This document shows, in pieces, positions 23,852 to 34,349 of a stretch of 64,000 nt of DNA. Within the stretch, counting starts at the first letter, position 1; each line of letters starts with the position of its first letter. The stretch spans positions 3,844,001 through 3,908,000 of the forward strand of contig CM056878.1 of NCBI GenBank assembly GCA_029876055.1. Reading direction: 5' to 3'. Source of the DNA: Madurella fahalii. Lineage: Eukaryota > Ascomycota > Sordariomycetes > Sordariales. The position numbers and the translations under genes were made by a program. The notes under the pieces were generated by a model that searched no databases, was not told the origin of the DNA, and saw only the letters and a list, made by a program, of their open reading frames with translations.

Positions 23852-24122
23852 TGTCGGAAAGCACGGCACCTCTGAATCTTGGGAAATGACAGTTGAGGAT
23901 TTTATGTGTGTTGTCTTGATTGTCTTGATTGTATCTGTCTGTCCCTCGAGAACTTGCTCCTTCTATACACGAGGTATACGTACAGGATGACGTTTCCACA
24001 GTGGCGCAGCCGGCTGCCAGTCTGCTAAGTGGAGTACATGTGACTAGCCCCTACACTAGATCCTGTAACAGATCCTGTCTCGGATTCTATAGCAGATTCT
24101 GTGGCAGCTGATCCTTTTGACA
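23852..24122 (-). repeat. Copia LTR (3' LTR of the minus-strand pol remnant)
   Basis: About 271 bp beginning TGTCGGAAAG and ending TTTTGACA. It is followed directly by a purine tract (CCCCCTC on the plus strand) as expected for the polypurine primer of a minus-strand element. It matches the solo LTR at 11344-11605 over its full length. Confidence 0.75.
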
Positions 24123-24143
24123 CACCCCCTCAGATTCAGCCCG

Positions 24144-25335
24144 TCAAGAGCTTAAATCTGGACTTCTCTCTTGCAGACTGGGTATCTGCGTCAGTCCTAG
24201 CTGCTTGATGAATCTTTGGTGTAAGGGGTAGTTAAGAGCTTTGGTTAACCCGTCTGCTATCATCTTAGCTGAGGGCGTGTATTCCACCTTGATTTTCTTG
24301 CTTGCCACTTCCTGGCGCAACCAGTGGTTGTGAATATCCACGAGCCGTAGCCGGGTCTGGAGCGTAGCTATTTCAGCTGTGACAAGCCGTATAGTTTGCT
24401 GATTGTCACATTGAATCTTGATGTGATAATCGTCCAGTTTGACTAACAGTTCGGCCAGTAGTCGGCTTACGAAGAGAGACTCTTTGGCGGCTTGTGCTAA
24501 GGCCAGTAGTTCAGCCTCTGTAGTAGATGTAGTGACGGTTTCTTGCTTGTTAGCCCTCCAACCCACAAGCCCACCAAACAACTTCATGGTATATGCCTGA
24601 GAGCTCTTTCGATCAAGGCTGTTGTCGGCGAAGGAGGCGTCGCTAGCAACAACGTAGTCGTCGCCACCCCCTAATTGCAGGGCCAGCTTGCGTGTGTGAT
24701 GTAGGTAGTGGAGGACTTGGTCCGCAGCCTTGTGATGCTTAGGGCCAGGGTTGGTATTGAACCTAACTAGCCGTGACACTGCAAAAGCTATGTCGGGCCT
24801 CGTGATCATAGCGGCGTATAGGATAGATCCAGTCTTCCGCTGATAACTGGTAATTGACGAGTGCTCTGCTTTACCGCTTGCTCCATTGGGAGCTGTCTTT
24901 GCGGCTTCCCTCTGATCAGAGGGAGTCCTGCCTGTCTTTGTTGCTACTTTGGTCCAAGCCACGTTGCTGGGAATCCTGGTTTGTTGTCGGGTTTCTCAGT
25001 CGTTGTCCCTCCCCTTGTTTTGTTATCTTGTTGTTTTGTTGATGGAGTGGATGTGTGTTTTCCGCTCCATTTCAGTAGCCAGGTTAACAATCTTGTCAAG
25101 GTAAGCCGTTTGCGACAGCCAGATCAATCCTTTAGATCGATCCCTTATAACTTCGATACCCAGGAACCATCGTAAGTCATCCCCGCCTGTAAGCTGGTAT
25201 TTTCGTTGCAGCAGGTTGATCAGTGTCTGGGCAACGGCTGCCTTTTCTTTCTTATAACCCAAGACAATATCGTCGACGTAGAAGAAAATCAGGATTCCGT
25301 CCTTAATTAGGATATAGGGCTCGTGTGGGGGACGA
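24144..25335 (-). pseudogene. Ty1/Copia pol remnant: reverse transcriptase end plus RNase H
   Basis: Reading on the minus strand, one continuous frame encodes the reverse-transcriptase YVDDIV motif (in IFFYVDDIVLGYKKEK), then DDLRWFLGIEV, then the conserved YQRKTGSILYAA, TRPDIAFAVSRL and FNTNPGP blocks. The RNase H core follows (VVASDASFADN, TTSTTEAELLALAQAAKE, IKIQCDNQQ), ending DGLTKALNYPLHQRFIKQLG. The two halves share a frame and are separated by two stops near 25023 and 24985, of the CAA-to-TAA and CGA-to-TGA type. The 5' part (gag, protease, integrase, fingers of RT) is missing. The element is dead. Confidence 0.85.
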
Positions 25336-25344
25336 GGGTGGGCA

Positions 25345-25567
25345 TTTCGGGTAAGTGAAGGGCAATGCCCGGGGAACAACCAACCTCAGGCAACAAATGA
25401 GGTCGAGGGGCAAGTTGAGGTTCTCTGCGGTCTACCCAATTGGGGAGACCAACGCAGCGACAGGGCCTTCGTTCGCAGACCAATATCTGCCCTGTATCTG
25501 TCTCCTGCCTTTAGATACTTTGAAATGTATTGACAGTCCGTAGGAAGGGAGTGTAACACAACAGGCA
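25345..25567 (-). repeat. Putative LTR fragment of a second retroelement
   Basis: The minus strand begins TGTTGTGTTACACTCCC and runs to the truncation point of the Copia pol remnant. The TG start and the sharp junction with the RT sequence suggest a terminal repeat of another element. No second copy is in the window, so this is inference. Confidence 0.35.
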
Positions 25568-25589
25568 TTTAGCGCCTGCGCTAGAGGTA

Positions 25590-27451
25590 ACGTACATTAT
25601 CAGCGAGTGACCTATATCAGCGAGTGACCCACTTTCTACGCGACGCGACACCTCTATACTCAACAATATATTTCTCTACTATCCAAGATGCCTTCTTTGT
25701 CAAAAGAAGCTAGGATAATCTTGGCCCTCCAAGCTCTTCAAAACGATAAGAATCTAAGCGAACGAGCTGCAGCTAAGATTTATGAGGTCGACCGGAAGAC
25801 TCTAGCCCGCCGACGCGCCGGCAAGCCTGTACGATACGACACTATGCCCAACTCGCGTAAGCTCATAGATCTGGAAGAGAAGGTAATAGTTCAGTATATA
25901 ATTGAACTATCTGTATGTGCATTTCCGCCGAGACTATATAGTGTGGAAGATATGGCCAACCAACTGCTATGCGTATACGACGCGCCCCCTGTTGGCAAGC
26001 TCTGGGTATATCGGTTTGTCAAACGCCAGCTAGAGTTTCGTATGCGTTGGACATGTCGGTACGACTACTAGAGGGCCAAATACGAGGATCCGAAAGTCAT
26101 TAGCGAGTGGTTTGCCCTTGTACGGAACGTTAAGGCCAAGTATGGTATCGTAGATAACGATATCTATAACTTCGATGAGACTGGGTTTATAATGGGCATC
26201 ATCTTCGCGGGTATGGTAGTTACAACCTCCGATAGCCGTGGCAAGGCAAAGCTGGCTCAGCCTGGCAACCGCGAATGGGCAACGGTTATCTAGGGAGTCA
26301 ATGCCCTTGGCTGGGCTATCCCTCCGTTCATTATCTTAGCCGCGTAATACTACCTCGTTAACTGGTATACTAAGTGCGACCTCCTAGCCGACTGGCGTAT
26401 CGTAACAACCGATAATGGCTAGACTACCAATGCGGTAGGACTAGATTGGATCAAGCACTTCGACTACTATATAGCGTCTCGGATAAAGGGCAAATACCGG
26501 TTATTGATCCTCGACGGCCACGAAAGCCACTACTCGACCGAATTCGAGCTCTACTGCTAGAAGAACAATATTATTACGCTCTATATGCCTCCGTATTCTT
26601 TATACCTCCTACAGCCACTTGATATTGGCTGCTTTGGACCGCTGAAGCAGGTATACGGTCACCAGATTGAAGATATAATGCGTATGCATATCAACTACGT
26701 TAGCAAGCTCGAGTTCCTCTACGCCTTTCGCGAGGCTTTCTTTACCTCTATTACCAAGAGAAATATTTAGGGCGGCTTTGTAGGGGCCGGCCTTATACCG
26801 TACGATCCAGAGAGGGTACTTTCTAAGCTGGATATCAAGCTTCGTACGCCAACACCCCCGACCTCACGGCCTGGTACTGTACAACCTTAGGTCTTCCAGA
26901 CACCGCACAACCCCCGCGAAGCCGAATCGCAGTCAACGCTCATTAAGACTCGTATTTCCAACCATCAGAATAGCTCCCTAACCTCGATATTAGCTGCTGT
27001 AGACCAGCTTACTAAGAGTACAATAGCTGTGATGTACCAGGTGGCCCTTCTTCAGACAGAGAACTCCGCGCTCCGCAAGGCCAACGAGGCATTAAGCAAG
27101 CGTCGGAGAGCTAAAAGAACACGCGTGCAGCTTGGAGGATCACTTGCAGTAAAAGATATAAAGGATCTAGTAGGTCAGGAGGCTGTGGTTGGGGAGGTGG
27201 CGCAAGAAAAGGAGCAAGATAGTGGTAGTGTACGGGAGGGTCGTACGAAGGTTCGGTGCTGTGGTATGTGCGGCAAGCCTGGCCATAACGTGCGCACTTG
27301 CCAGGAGGTTGCAGAAGCATCTGATTCAACTGTTTCTGATATGATTATCGTGGGTTCCTAGTATTGTTGTGTTGGAATTGATGGTGGTAGTAGGCAAGGT
27401 GGTGGGGGGTGGGTCACTCGCTGCTATGGGTCACTCGCTGATAATGTACGT
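25590..27451 (+). mobile_element. Fot1/pogo-like DNA transposon, complete ends, dead transposase
   Basis: The 1,862-bp element is bounded by a TA duplication (25588-25589 and 27452-27453). It carries ~43-bp terminal inverted repeats (25590-25632 and 27409-27451) that differ at about two positions. Each TIR contains the motif CAGCGAGTGACC or a one-base variant twice, a likely transposase-binding site. Ends, target site and coding content agree with the Fot1 branch of the pogo/Tc1-mariner superfamily. It sits about 20 bp beyond the LTR-like fragment at 25345-25567, inside the 22-30 kb repeat island. Confidence 0.9.
25688..27361 (+). pseudogene. Transposase of the Fot1/pogo element, seven Gln-to-stop changes
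   Basis: A single 558-codon frame with no indel runs from ATG to stop. It contains an N-terminal HTH (SLSKEARIILALQALQ, LSERAAAKIYEVDRKTLARR), a CENP-B-like second HTH, and the DDE core: NFDETGF, LLILDGHESH and LQPLDIGCFGPLKQ. A C-terminal coiled stretch is followed by a CCHC zinc knuckle (CCGMCGKPGHNVRTC). In-frame stops start at 26069, 26291, 26345, 26420, 26558, 26768 and 26888. Six are TAG and one is TAA, every one a single C-to-T step from a Gln codon in CpA context. That is the pattern expected from RIP. The element cannot make its own transposase. Confidence 0.9.
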
Positions 27452-27751
27452 TAGCGCTCTAGTATAGTACGGTACATTGCCTCATAGCAAAAAGGCTGTA
27501 ACGAAGCTCTATACCCCAAGTACAGTACCATCAAAATTTGGAACCTCGAAGGGTAAAACGTAACCATTTAAGAGTTGTACAGCATTTTTGGGTATATCAG
27601 AGGGGAAAGTCAGGTCATTCGGCTGTCACAACGGCGCCTCTGGAGCAGACCCTTATTTCAGCAAGTGTAAGACACATGGCAGCAAACCATTGGGCGTCCG
27701 CCGCCATAATGCAAATGCTAACTAAAAGTTCCCGTCGTCAATGCGTGCTTC

Positions 27752-28830
27752 GTGTCAAATGTCCAGCGTCAGATACGGCGCATTCAACTCTTGCTCGGTC
27801 CTATCCCTGTCACTATCCCCGTCGCTTTCGTCGCCGTCACCTTCCCGGCAGCTGCCGCTCCCCTCGTCCTCGTCGTCTTCCGAGTCTTGGTCGCCCTCGT
27901 CATCCATGTCGACGAGGAATCTGCCGCTGCGAGCCTCGTCCTGGTCCTAGTCTTGGTCCTGGTCTTCATCCTCCATGACCAAACGCCAGCTCGTTCGGCT
28001 TGGCGACCGTGGGCGGGCCGACCCGGATGCTCGCGGCGGCTACCCGCCGTGACCATTTGCTCAGGTGGTAGGCGACCTTGACAAGGCTGTAGGAGATGGT
28101 AAAGATGTGCTCCTGCTCCACCCGCATCGTCTGCTGCATGCTACCCCGTACCTTGTGCGAGGGCTCAATGATGGGGTCTGCCAGCTCGCTGGGGATGATG
28201 GGCGGCAGCCCACCGGCAGCGGCGGCGACTGCGGCAGCGGAAATGTCCGTGTTAAAAGCCCGCGCGCGCTCCTCTCTCTAGCGCCAGGTCCACGTAGCGC
28301 CCGACGTGGTGAGGAAGCTTGTGACGAAGAGGGCGTGTCGCTTCTTGAAGCCGGCAAAGAGCCGCTACACGTCGGCGGCATAGCAGGCATTCGCCATGAG
28401 CTGGTCAAAGATGGCATCCGGGTTGCTCAACACGTACGTCTTGACCCCGGCCGCGTCGAGTTGGACGCTACTGTGCTTGGCCCGCCCGAAGTCATTGAGT
28501 CAATGCCAAACAGCATGCCGAGCGACAGCCGGAGCCCATTGTCGGTGGCCGCCAATAGCACGTCCTTGCGGCTGGTTGACACGGAGGACTCCGGGGAGGA
28601 TGCCGGGGATGATGTCCTGGGGATTGTGTGCCTTGTCGTTGCTGTCTCTCTTGGACGCGGGGAAGCCGAACGGTGCACACTTGCGCAGAGGCTCAAGCTT
28701 GTAAGCCACGATCCGTCCCATCATGCTCGGGATTTCGGACACCATGCAGGGCGTCTGGAGGAGGAAAAAGCGACAGCCGTCCATGGCGTCAATAAGGTGT
28801 ACAAGTTGATATCTCAGGTATTTCATCTAT
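27752..28830 (-). pseudogene. Decayed accessory gene with acidic C-terminal tail
   Basis: The minus-strand start of the recognisable part reads LVHLIDAMDGCRFFLLQTPC and MMGRIVAYKLEPLRKCAPFG. After a frame change the protein continues VQLDAAGVKTYVLSNPDAIF and KKRHALFVTSFLTTSGA. Later come SYSLVKVAYHLSKWSRR and an Asp/Glu-rich tail ending NAPYLTLDI. At least two frame changes and several stops interrupt it. The pattern resembles a multi-copy fungal accessory family whose function I cannot name. It sits between the dead Fot1 element and the NLR-like relic. Confidence 0.4.
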
Positions 28831-28985
28831 GTAAATTGAGACAGTCTTCGATGCCCTACCCGTAGGTACCTAGTTTCAAGCCTGTAGAAACGAAGTGGGA
28901 TGACCTGGGCTGTAGCAGGCGGTCGCCTGTATCTATCGCTCGGCCGCGTTCTGGGCGGCTTGCCCTGATTCAGTTCGCCATGTAA

Positions 28986-29602
28986 TTAGCCGTTGTTTTG
29001 GACGGGTTGCACGCCATCCAACGCGGCCGAGGAGGCATCATCTACGAGTACTTGGCCAGGCTCGCCCAGGGAATCCTTGGAGTCCGCAACACCAAGCGAA
29101 CAAGGGCCACGGTCTACGCCATTGCCGGAAGCCGCCCTTTAGAAGTGCGAGGTCTCGCATTCCTAGACGGCGTCGATGAGGATGAAGAAGTACTAGTCCG
29201 AGAAATCAATCAGGCGCACTTTTGACTCGGCTGCCTGGATCTCGCCCAAGCCATCGAACTAAGCACGAGGACGATACCAAATGCTGGTGTTATGACGGCT
29301 AAATGGACCGAAACCGCCTGGGGTGAGCTGTCACTTCTCATGGGCCTCCTTGACGGGAATCCCGCTGCCATTTTGCGCGTGTTACCGCAGATCCGCAAGA
29401 CGGACGACTCTCCAAAGGCCCTCCGAGCCGTCATCCACCACGGTGTACTCTTGAGTCTCGAGGGAGTGTATCCCCTAAAGTCTAGCACGCCAACGACGGC
29501 GGGGCTCTTTGCCGATATTTACAAGTTGGTATTTTGCCAGATGACCGAGGCAGAAGCAGCGGTCGCCATCGTCTTGAGCGTCTTCTGGGCTGAGGCGGTG
29601 CC
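28986..29602 (+). pseudogene. Fragment of an NLR/STAND-like gene, cut by an LTR
   Basis: One frame runs from about 28986 to 29602 with a single internal TGA (29223-29225, CGA-to-TGA type). It contains HAIQRGRGGIIYEYLARLAQ, then LDLAQAIELSTR, LGLLDGNPAAILRVLPQIRK-like text (LLMGLLDGNPAAIL) and ALRAVIHHGVLLSLEGVYPL. This order resembles the region after the NTPase of fungal NB-ARC/NACHT proteins. No P-loop is present here. The frame ends exactly where the LTR-like sequence begins (TGTTGAG at 29603). The family call is tentative. Confidence 0.35.
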
Positions 29603-30025
29603 TGTTGAGTTGGGGAAAACTCCCCCCAGAGGGTAGGCTCCCTCTGGTCAGAGGGACACACTTGCTAGGATGGCGCCCCGAGGGCTGGAACTTGCCGTGG
29701 GCCCATTTTTCTTTTGCACCATACATAAGGCCGTCCTGGCCATTGCTCCTTAGACAAGAAAATCAATTCAGCACTCTTTTCCACGCCTGTTGCAGGCTCA
29801 ATTGACGAGCTTTCTTTGCGTCAAAGCGATCTCCTTCTGACCGGAAGGAGCTCTATCTACACATGTTTCTTTTTTTACCTTGTCGAGGCTACAGGGACCC
29901 AATTTGTGGTGGTGTCGCCTAGCCTGTCTTGTTAATCTTGTCTGTCTAGCATTTGGCTACCTTTGTCCTCCCCCTTTTTTTGATGGGTATGTGCGTGTAG
30001 ATGTGTGTTTCCGTATCATTTTAAC
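29603..30025 (+). repeat. LTR-like repeat, second copy of 140-575
   Basis: Begins TGTTGAGTTGGGG and matches the reverse complement of 140-575 over most of its length. It interrupts the NLR-like relic. The right boundary is uncertain. An 18-nt piece of its left end recurs (reverse strand) near 60012-60034. Confidence 0.55.
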
Positions 30026-31941
30026 ATCCTTAAGCTAATTATAGAGAGCTATATCATACTACTTAATAGTAAGAACTTCTAGTCGTTTTATAATCTGCCT
30101 CTCAGCTTCTTGTTCGGTAAAGTGCCGAACGAAATCCGTATTATAACATTTGTCAGTTACAAGAGGGCGGCCTAGCCAAATTCGGCGGCTACAACAGCGA
30201 ATTCTCGATTTAATGTATAATGTAGGTAATGACACGGACTTCCATCTCCGTGGCTTGCAAAATCTTGACTCGGAACTCGGCCGAGTCTAGGATGTATTTG
30301 CTGTCGCTGGCAAAGGAGTAATTACCTTGAGTACTTTGCAGATACGTACCTGACTGCCTCGGTCAGATTTCCAATGGCGATTCTGGTCATCTGAGACTCA
30401 TCGATAACGTTATGTTTGTTCCGCTCTATGTCGTTTCCCGGGTAAGTAGCGGTGGGACAGAAGGATTTAGGGCGTCGAGCCGTTAACGCGGGCGAGGGAT
30501 GTTTTATCTGTGCATATTCCATTTGGGAGATGGATCCGCGATGCAAGACTCCGCAACTGATGAGCTTTTGCCGTGGATCGGCGCTCAGGGTCTGAGGGTT
30601 CGGTGTTGCCACCCGTTGGGCGGGCCGTTGCCAGGGGCTGCGGCTGAGGCGGGTCTGGGGGGGACCCTTCGTTGGTTGGTTGAGCTCAGCCGGTCCGCCC
30701 TGTGCCCTGGCCAAACAAAAGCAACAAACCCGAGCCGGGATGGGCGCTGCAAGCAAAAAGGCCAAAGGGCAAAAAGCCCAACAAGCCAACCAGAGATGAC
30801 GGCCCCGCAGCGAAGAATCGACGCAGGCGCGTCGGCGATGCCGTTTCGTTCTCCAGTCGACCTGCAGCCTGTCGCGCATCTAGGCAGGGGAGAGCAGCAA
30901 TTCCCCGATAGCCAGTGGAGCAGCCTGGAAGTCGCTGCAATTTTTGTTTCTGACATGAGCGGCGCACGACTCGCACAGGGTGTCCAGTCCCTTCACCGCT
31001 GGTTGGCTTCACCACAGCCAAGCATGGGGTCATGGCTCGTACAGTTTTAAAGAGTCTGTTAAGAGTCTTGGATATACGATTGTGCATCGCTACCAGAAAC
31101 CGGACACTTAATCCGCAGTACCTACCTTGGGGTGTACTCGTCTGGGTCACGTCCGGGTCACGTCGGGCTGCCGGCGAAACAGCATCGCGCTTGGACGAGG
31201 CTTCCATACGGTTTGTTCTCTCACTTCCTCTGTACGCGTAGAACAAAACGGCATCCTCCTGGAATTGTAAGTGGTCACCCGGCTTGCCAAAGCCTCATCC
31301 CTGCCTTGGACCCCCCTGCCCGCAGCAACCAGCGACCCCTGTGCCGCCCCAAAAACAGCAACAGATTTTGATGGTGCCGCACCCGCCTCTTTGGTCCTTG
31401 CACTCTCGCGCTGCCTGCCGCTCTTTCTATTCTTTCTTCAACCTGGCACTGCTCCGTCCTCTCCTCCCCGGCGAGCTCTTGGTTTATTGTTGACAGTTCG
31501 CGTACCTGCAGGGCGAAGAACCTTTCGGAACCCTGACTCGGCGTCGTCGCTCGGATCCAGCGTTACAGAACGAACGCGCTGCCACTCGTTTCTCCCTGTC
31601 GATTCGCCCCTCGACTCCGCACCCGCCCGCCGCTTCTCGCTCTCTCTGGTCCCCGCCACCTTCTTTGTAACGGGTCAATTCCATGCAGATCTCGGTCGCC
31701 GTTGATTTGCCCTGACGGTCTCGATTGCGCGAAGGACAAGGAAAAAAAAAAAAAGAAAAGAAAAAAAAGAAATTGTTGGGGTCTTCCCCGGCGCCACCAG
31801 AGGCCACCAGAGAGGGGGACACGTGGGGAGCAAAGAGGAAAAAAGGGGAAAGGGGCCGACGTACGAGACCTTGCGCGCGTGAATAGGACCAGTCCCTAGC
31901 AGCACGGCGCTAGACACGAGCCGACCTTTACAAATTCGGCC
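30026..31941. other. Repeat-island edge and promoter / leader of the F-box gene
   Basis: No gene recognised. The right ~500 bp contain pyrimidine-rich stretches and an A-rich tract near 31740-31771, plausible for the promoter and long 5' UTR of the downstream gene. Confidence 0.45.
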
Positions 31942-34349
31942 ATGCCTCCTGTCGGCTCTGTTGATGTCTTTCTACTCCAGCCACAAGCGGCCGCTTCGCG
32001 CAACAAGTCTGCGGGAATGGATTCGACGACGCGCAGAATCATCCAGGTGCAGGACTGGGCGCCAGCGCAGGAAGCAATGTTTGCCGGTGCTGAGTCCACT
32101 CTCGCAATCCGACCGGCGTCCCAAGACGCGCACGACGATGCGCATGCGCCGCAGTCGCGATTCCGAAGCATGAGCGTCTCGCTCCCTTGGCGGCACCGCC
32201 CCAAATCGTCACTCCTCGATGTCAATGGCGACGCCGCGCATCAGAACCTGTCTCTCGCAAAGAGCAAGAGCCATGGCTTCGGTGGCCTGGAAGACTATGC
32301 CCAGGATGGTTCCCCGTCGAAACCTCACCATCAGGGTAACTTCAAGCGGATGTTGCGCCGCGCCTCGGTTTCGCTCAAGACGGGGGTGAAGGGCTTTGTG
32401 CACAGGCGAACCTCGGTACCGGCAGCGACGACCTTCAGTAACGACGGCCAGCCGTCGAGGCCCTTGTTCCCCGGCTCCTCCAACGGCACCGCGCGGCCCA
32501 CGACATCCCACTCGACATGGCACCGCCTGCGGCAGGCGACTAGCTTCCACCGGCACTCGCGGATGCTCCACACAGGATACGGTGAGCGGGCATTCGAGCA
32601 CGAGCTCGGCCCCATCGAGTCCCCAACGTTCCCCGTACCTGGATCCGGCGAGCAACCGCCAATTATCCCACGGAATACCGGCGCCGCGGCCAGGCAGGCG
32701 GCGGCAATCGCATGCAATGGGTTGCAGGGCTACGAGTTCATGGACAGTCCACGTCCCGGGTGGCTCGCCGAAGACGGATTGGGTGACCACGAGAGCGGCA
32801 TCGGGATCGCCCTGACGAGCTCTGAGATGGAGGCGTATGTTCCGGGCGATGAAGTTGACTCGGACGTGGAAGTAGACGTCAGACTGGGCCGTGACGAAAC
32901 AGATATTGCCAAAGTTGACTTCATCTCCCGGTTGCCGATGGAGCTGGCCATCCAAGTGTTAGCCCAGCTGGATGCCGCGACATTAAACATCGCCAGCAGG
33001 GTCAGTTCCGGCTGGTCCCAAGTAATCCGGAACCAGCACATCTGGCGCGAGTCGTTCCTGCGGGAGAAGACGACAACGTATGCCACCAGTGGCAATGTCA
33101 AGCCGGGCAGTGGCCTGGGGGTGCCGCCTATTCGACCAATAAATGATTGGAAGGAAATATACAGGGTAAAAGTAGAACTGGACAGGCGCTGGAAGGAAGG
33201 CAAGGCACGACCGGTCTACCTGAATGGGCACACCGATAGTATTTACTGCTTGCAGTTTGACGAGTATGTCACTCCCTCTACTTTCTGGTCCCATGAGCCC
33301 TCTGCTAACCAGCAAACAGGTCCAAAATCATCACCGGATCTCGTGACCGGACGATCCGTGTCTGGGACATGCACACCTTCGCCTGCAAGCTGATCATCGG
33401 CCCTCCGGAGGTGGTCAACGACTCCTCCTTCTCCCTCCTGTACGATGATCACGGCAACCCAGCGCACTACGCCACCCTCCCGGACCTCGACCCCACCCCG
33501 TCCGCGGACGGCCAACCGCGGAGCCCCGTCCGCGCGTATCACTCGATTCCGGCCCTGTACTGCCCTCCCACCCACCACAAAGCCTCAATCCTCTGCCTCC
33601 AATACGACGACCGCATCCTCGTCACGGGTTCCTCAGACTCGACCTGCATCGTGTACAATGCCGCCTGCGGCTACCGCCCGATCCGCCGCCTACGCCACCA
33701 CTCGGCGGCCGTCCTCGACCTAGTCTTTGACGAGAAACACATCGTCACGTGCTCCAAGGACGTGTCGATCTGCGTGTGGGACCGCAACACGGGGGCGCTC
33801 CTCCGGCAGCTGCGCGGGCACTCGGGCCCGGTCAACGCGGTGCAGATGCGCGGCAACACGATCGTGTCGTGCAGCGGCGACTTCCGCGTCAAGCTGTGGA
33901 ACATCGACACGGGCAAGAACATACGCGAGTTCCTGGGCCACAGCAAGGGGCTCGCGTGCAGCCAGTTCTCCGAGGACGGCCGCTACATCGCGTCGGCCGG
34001 CAACGACAAGGCGATACGCATCTGGGACGCCAACACGGGCGAGTGCGTGCGCGAGATGAAGGCCCACGAGAACCTCGTCCGCAGCCTGCACGTCGACAGC
34101 GTGAGCGGCCGCCTGGTCAGCGGCAGCTACGACTCGGACATCAAGGTGTGGGATATGGAGACGGGCCAGCCGCTGCTGGACTTCCCCAAGTGGCACTCCA
34201 GCTGGGTGCTGAGCGCCAAGAGCGATTACAGGCGGATCGTCAGCTCCGGCCAGGATCCCAAGATCCTGATCCTGGACTTCGGCGCCGGCGTGAAGGGGAT
34301 TGAGATGTTGGAGAGCTGTCCGCCCCAGGTGGATGGCGGCTATATCTGA
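31942..34349 (+). CDS. F-box / WD40-repeat protein, probable SCF ubiquitin-ligase adaptor
   Basis: Proposed exons are 31942-33263 and 33320-34349, with a GTATGT...CAG intron in phase 2, giving 783 residues. The first ~320 residues are low-complexity, Ser/Arg-rich and probably regulatory. An F-box follows at ~325-370 (DFISRLPMELAIQVLAQLD, then WSQVIRNQHIWRESFL). From ~430 onward there are seven WD40 blades, including ITGSRDRTIRVWD, VTCSKDVSICVWD, VSCSGDFRVKLWN, ASAGNDKAIRIWD and VSGSYDSDIKVWD. F-box proteins dock on Skp1-Cullin-1, and the WD40 propeller recognises a substrate, often phosphorylated. It resembles Met30/beta-TrCP-type adaptors, but no specific orthology can be claimed. A second in-frame ATG lies ~26 codons downstream of the chosen start. 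Confidence 0.9.

Noticed and set aside
24955..25050. Short similarity between the Copia pol linker and the LTR-like repeats at 140-575 and 29603-30025
   Set aside because: Limited to a low-complexity ACACATC...CATCAA...GGGGAGGG stretch; too weak to call the repeats part of this Copia family.
25688..27361. Stop-codon reassignment (TAG read as Gln) as an explanation for the interrupted transposase
   Set aside because: Neighbouring genes use TAA/TGA/TAG normally and the frame keeps ordinary CAA and CAG codons; one of the seven is TAA. C-to-T mutation is simpler.
30322..31250. Overlapping open frames of 120-186 codons on both strands
   Set aside because: All are GC-driven open frames with no domain or codon support, and they conflict with one another.
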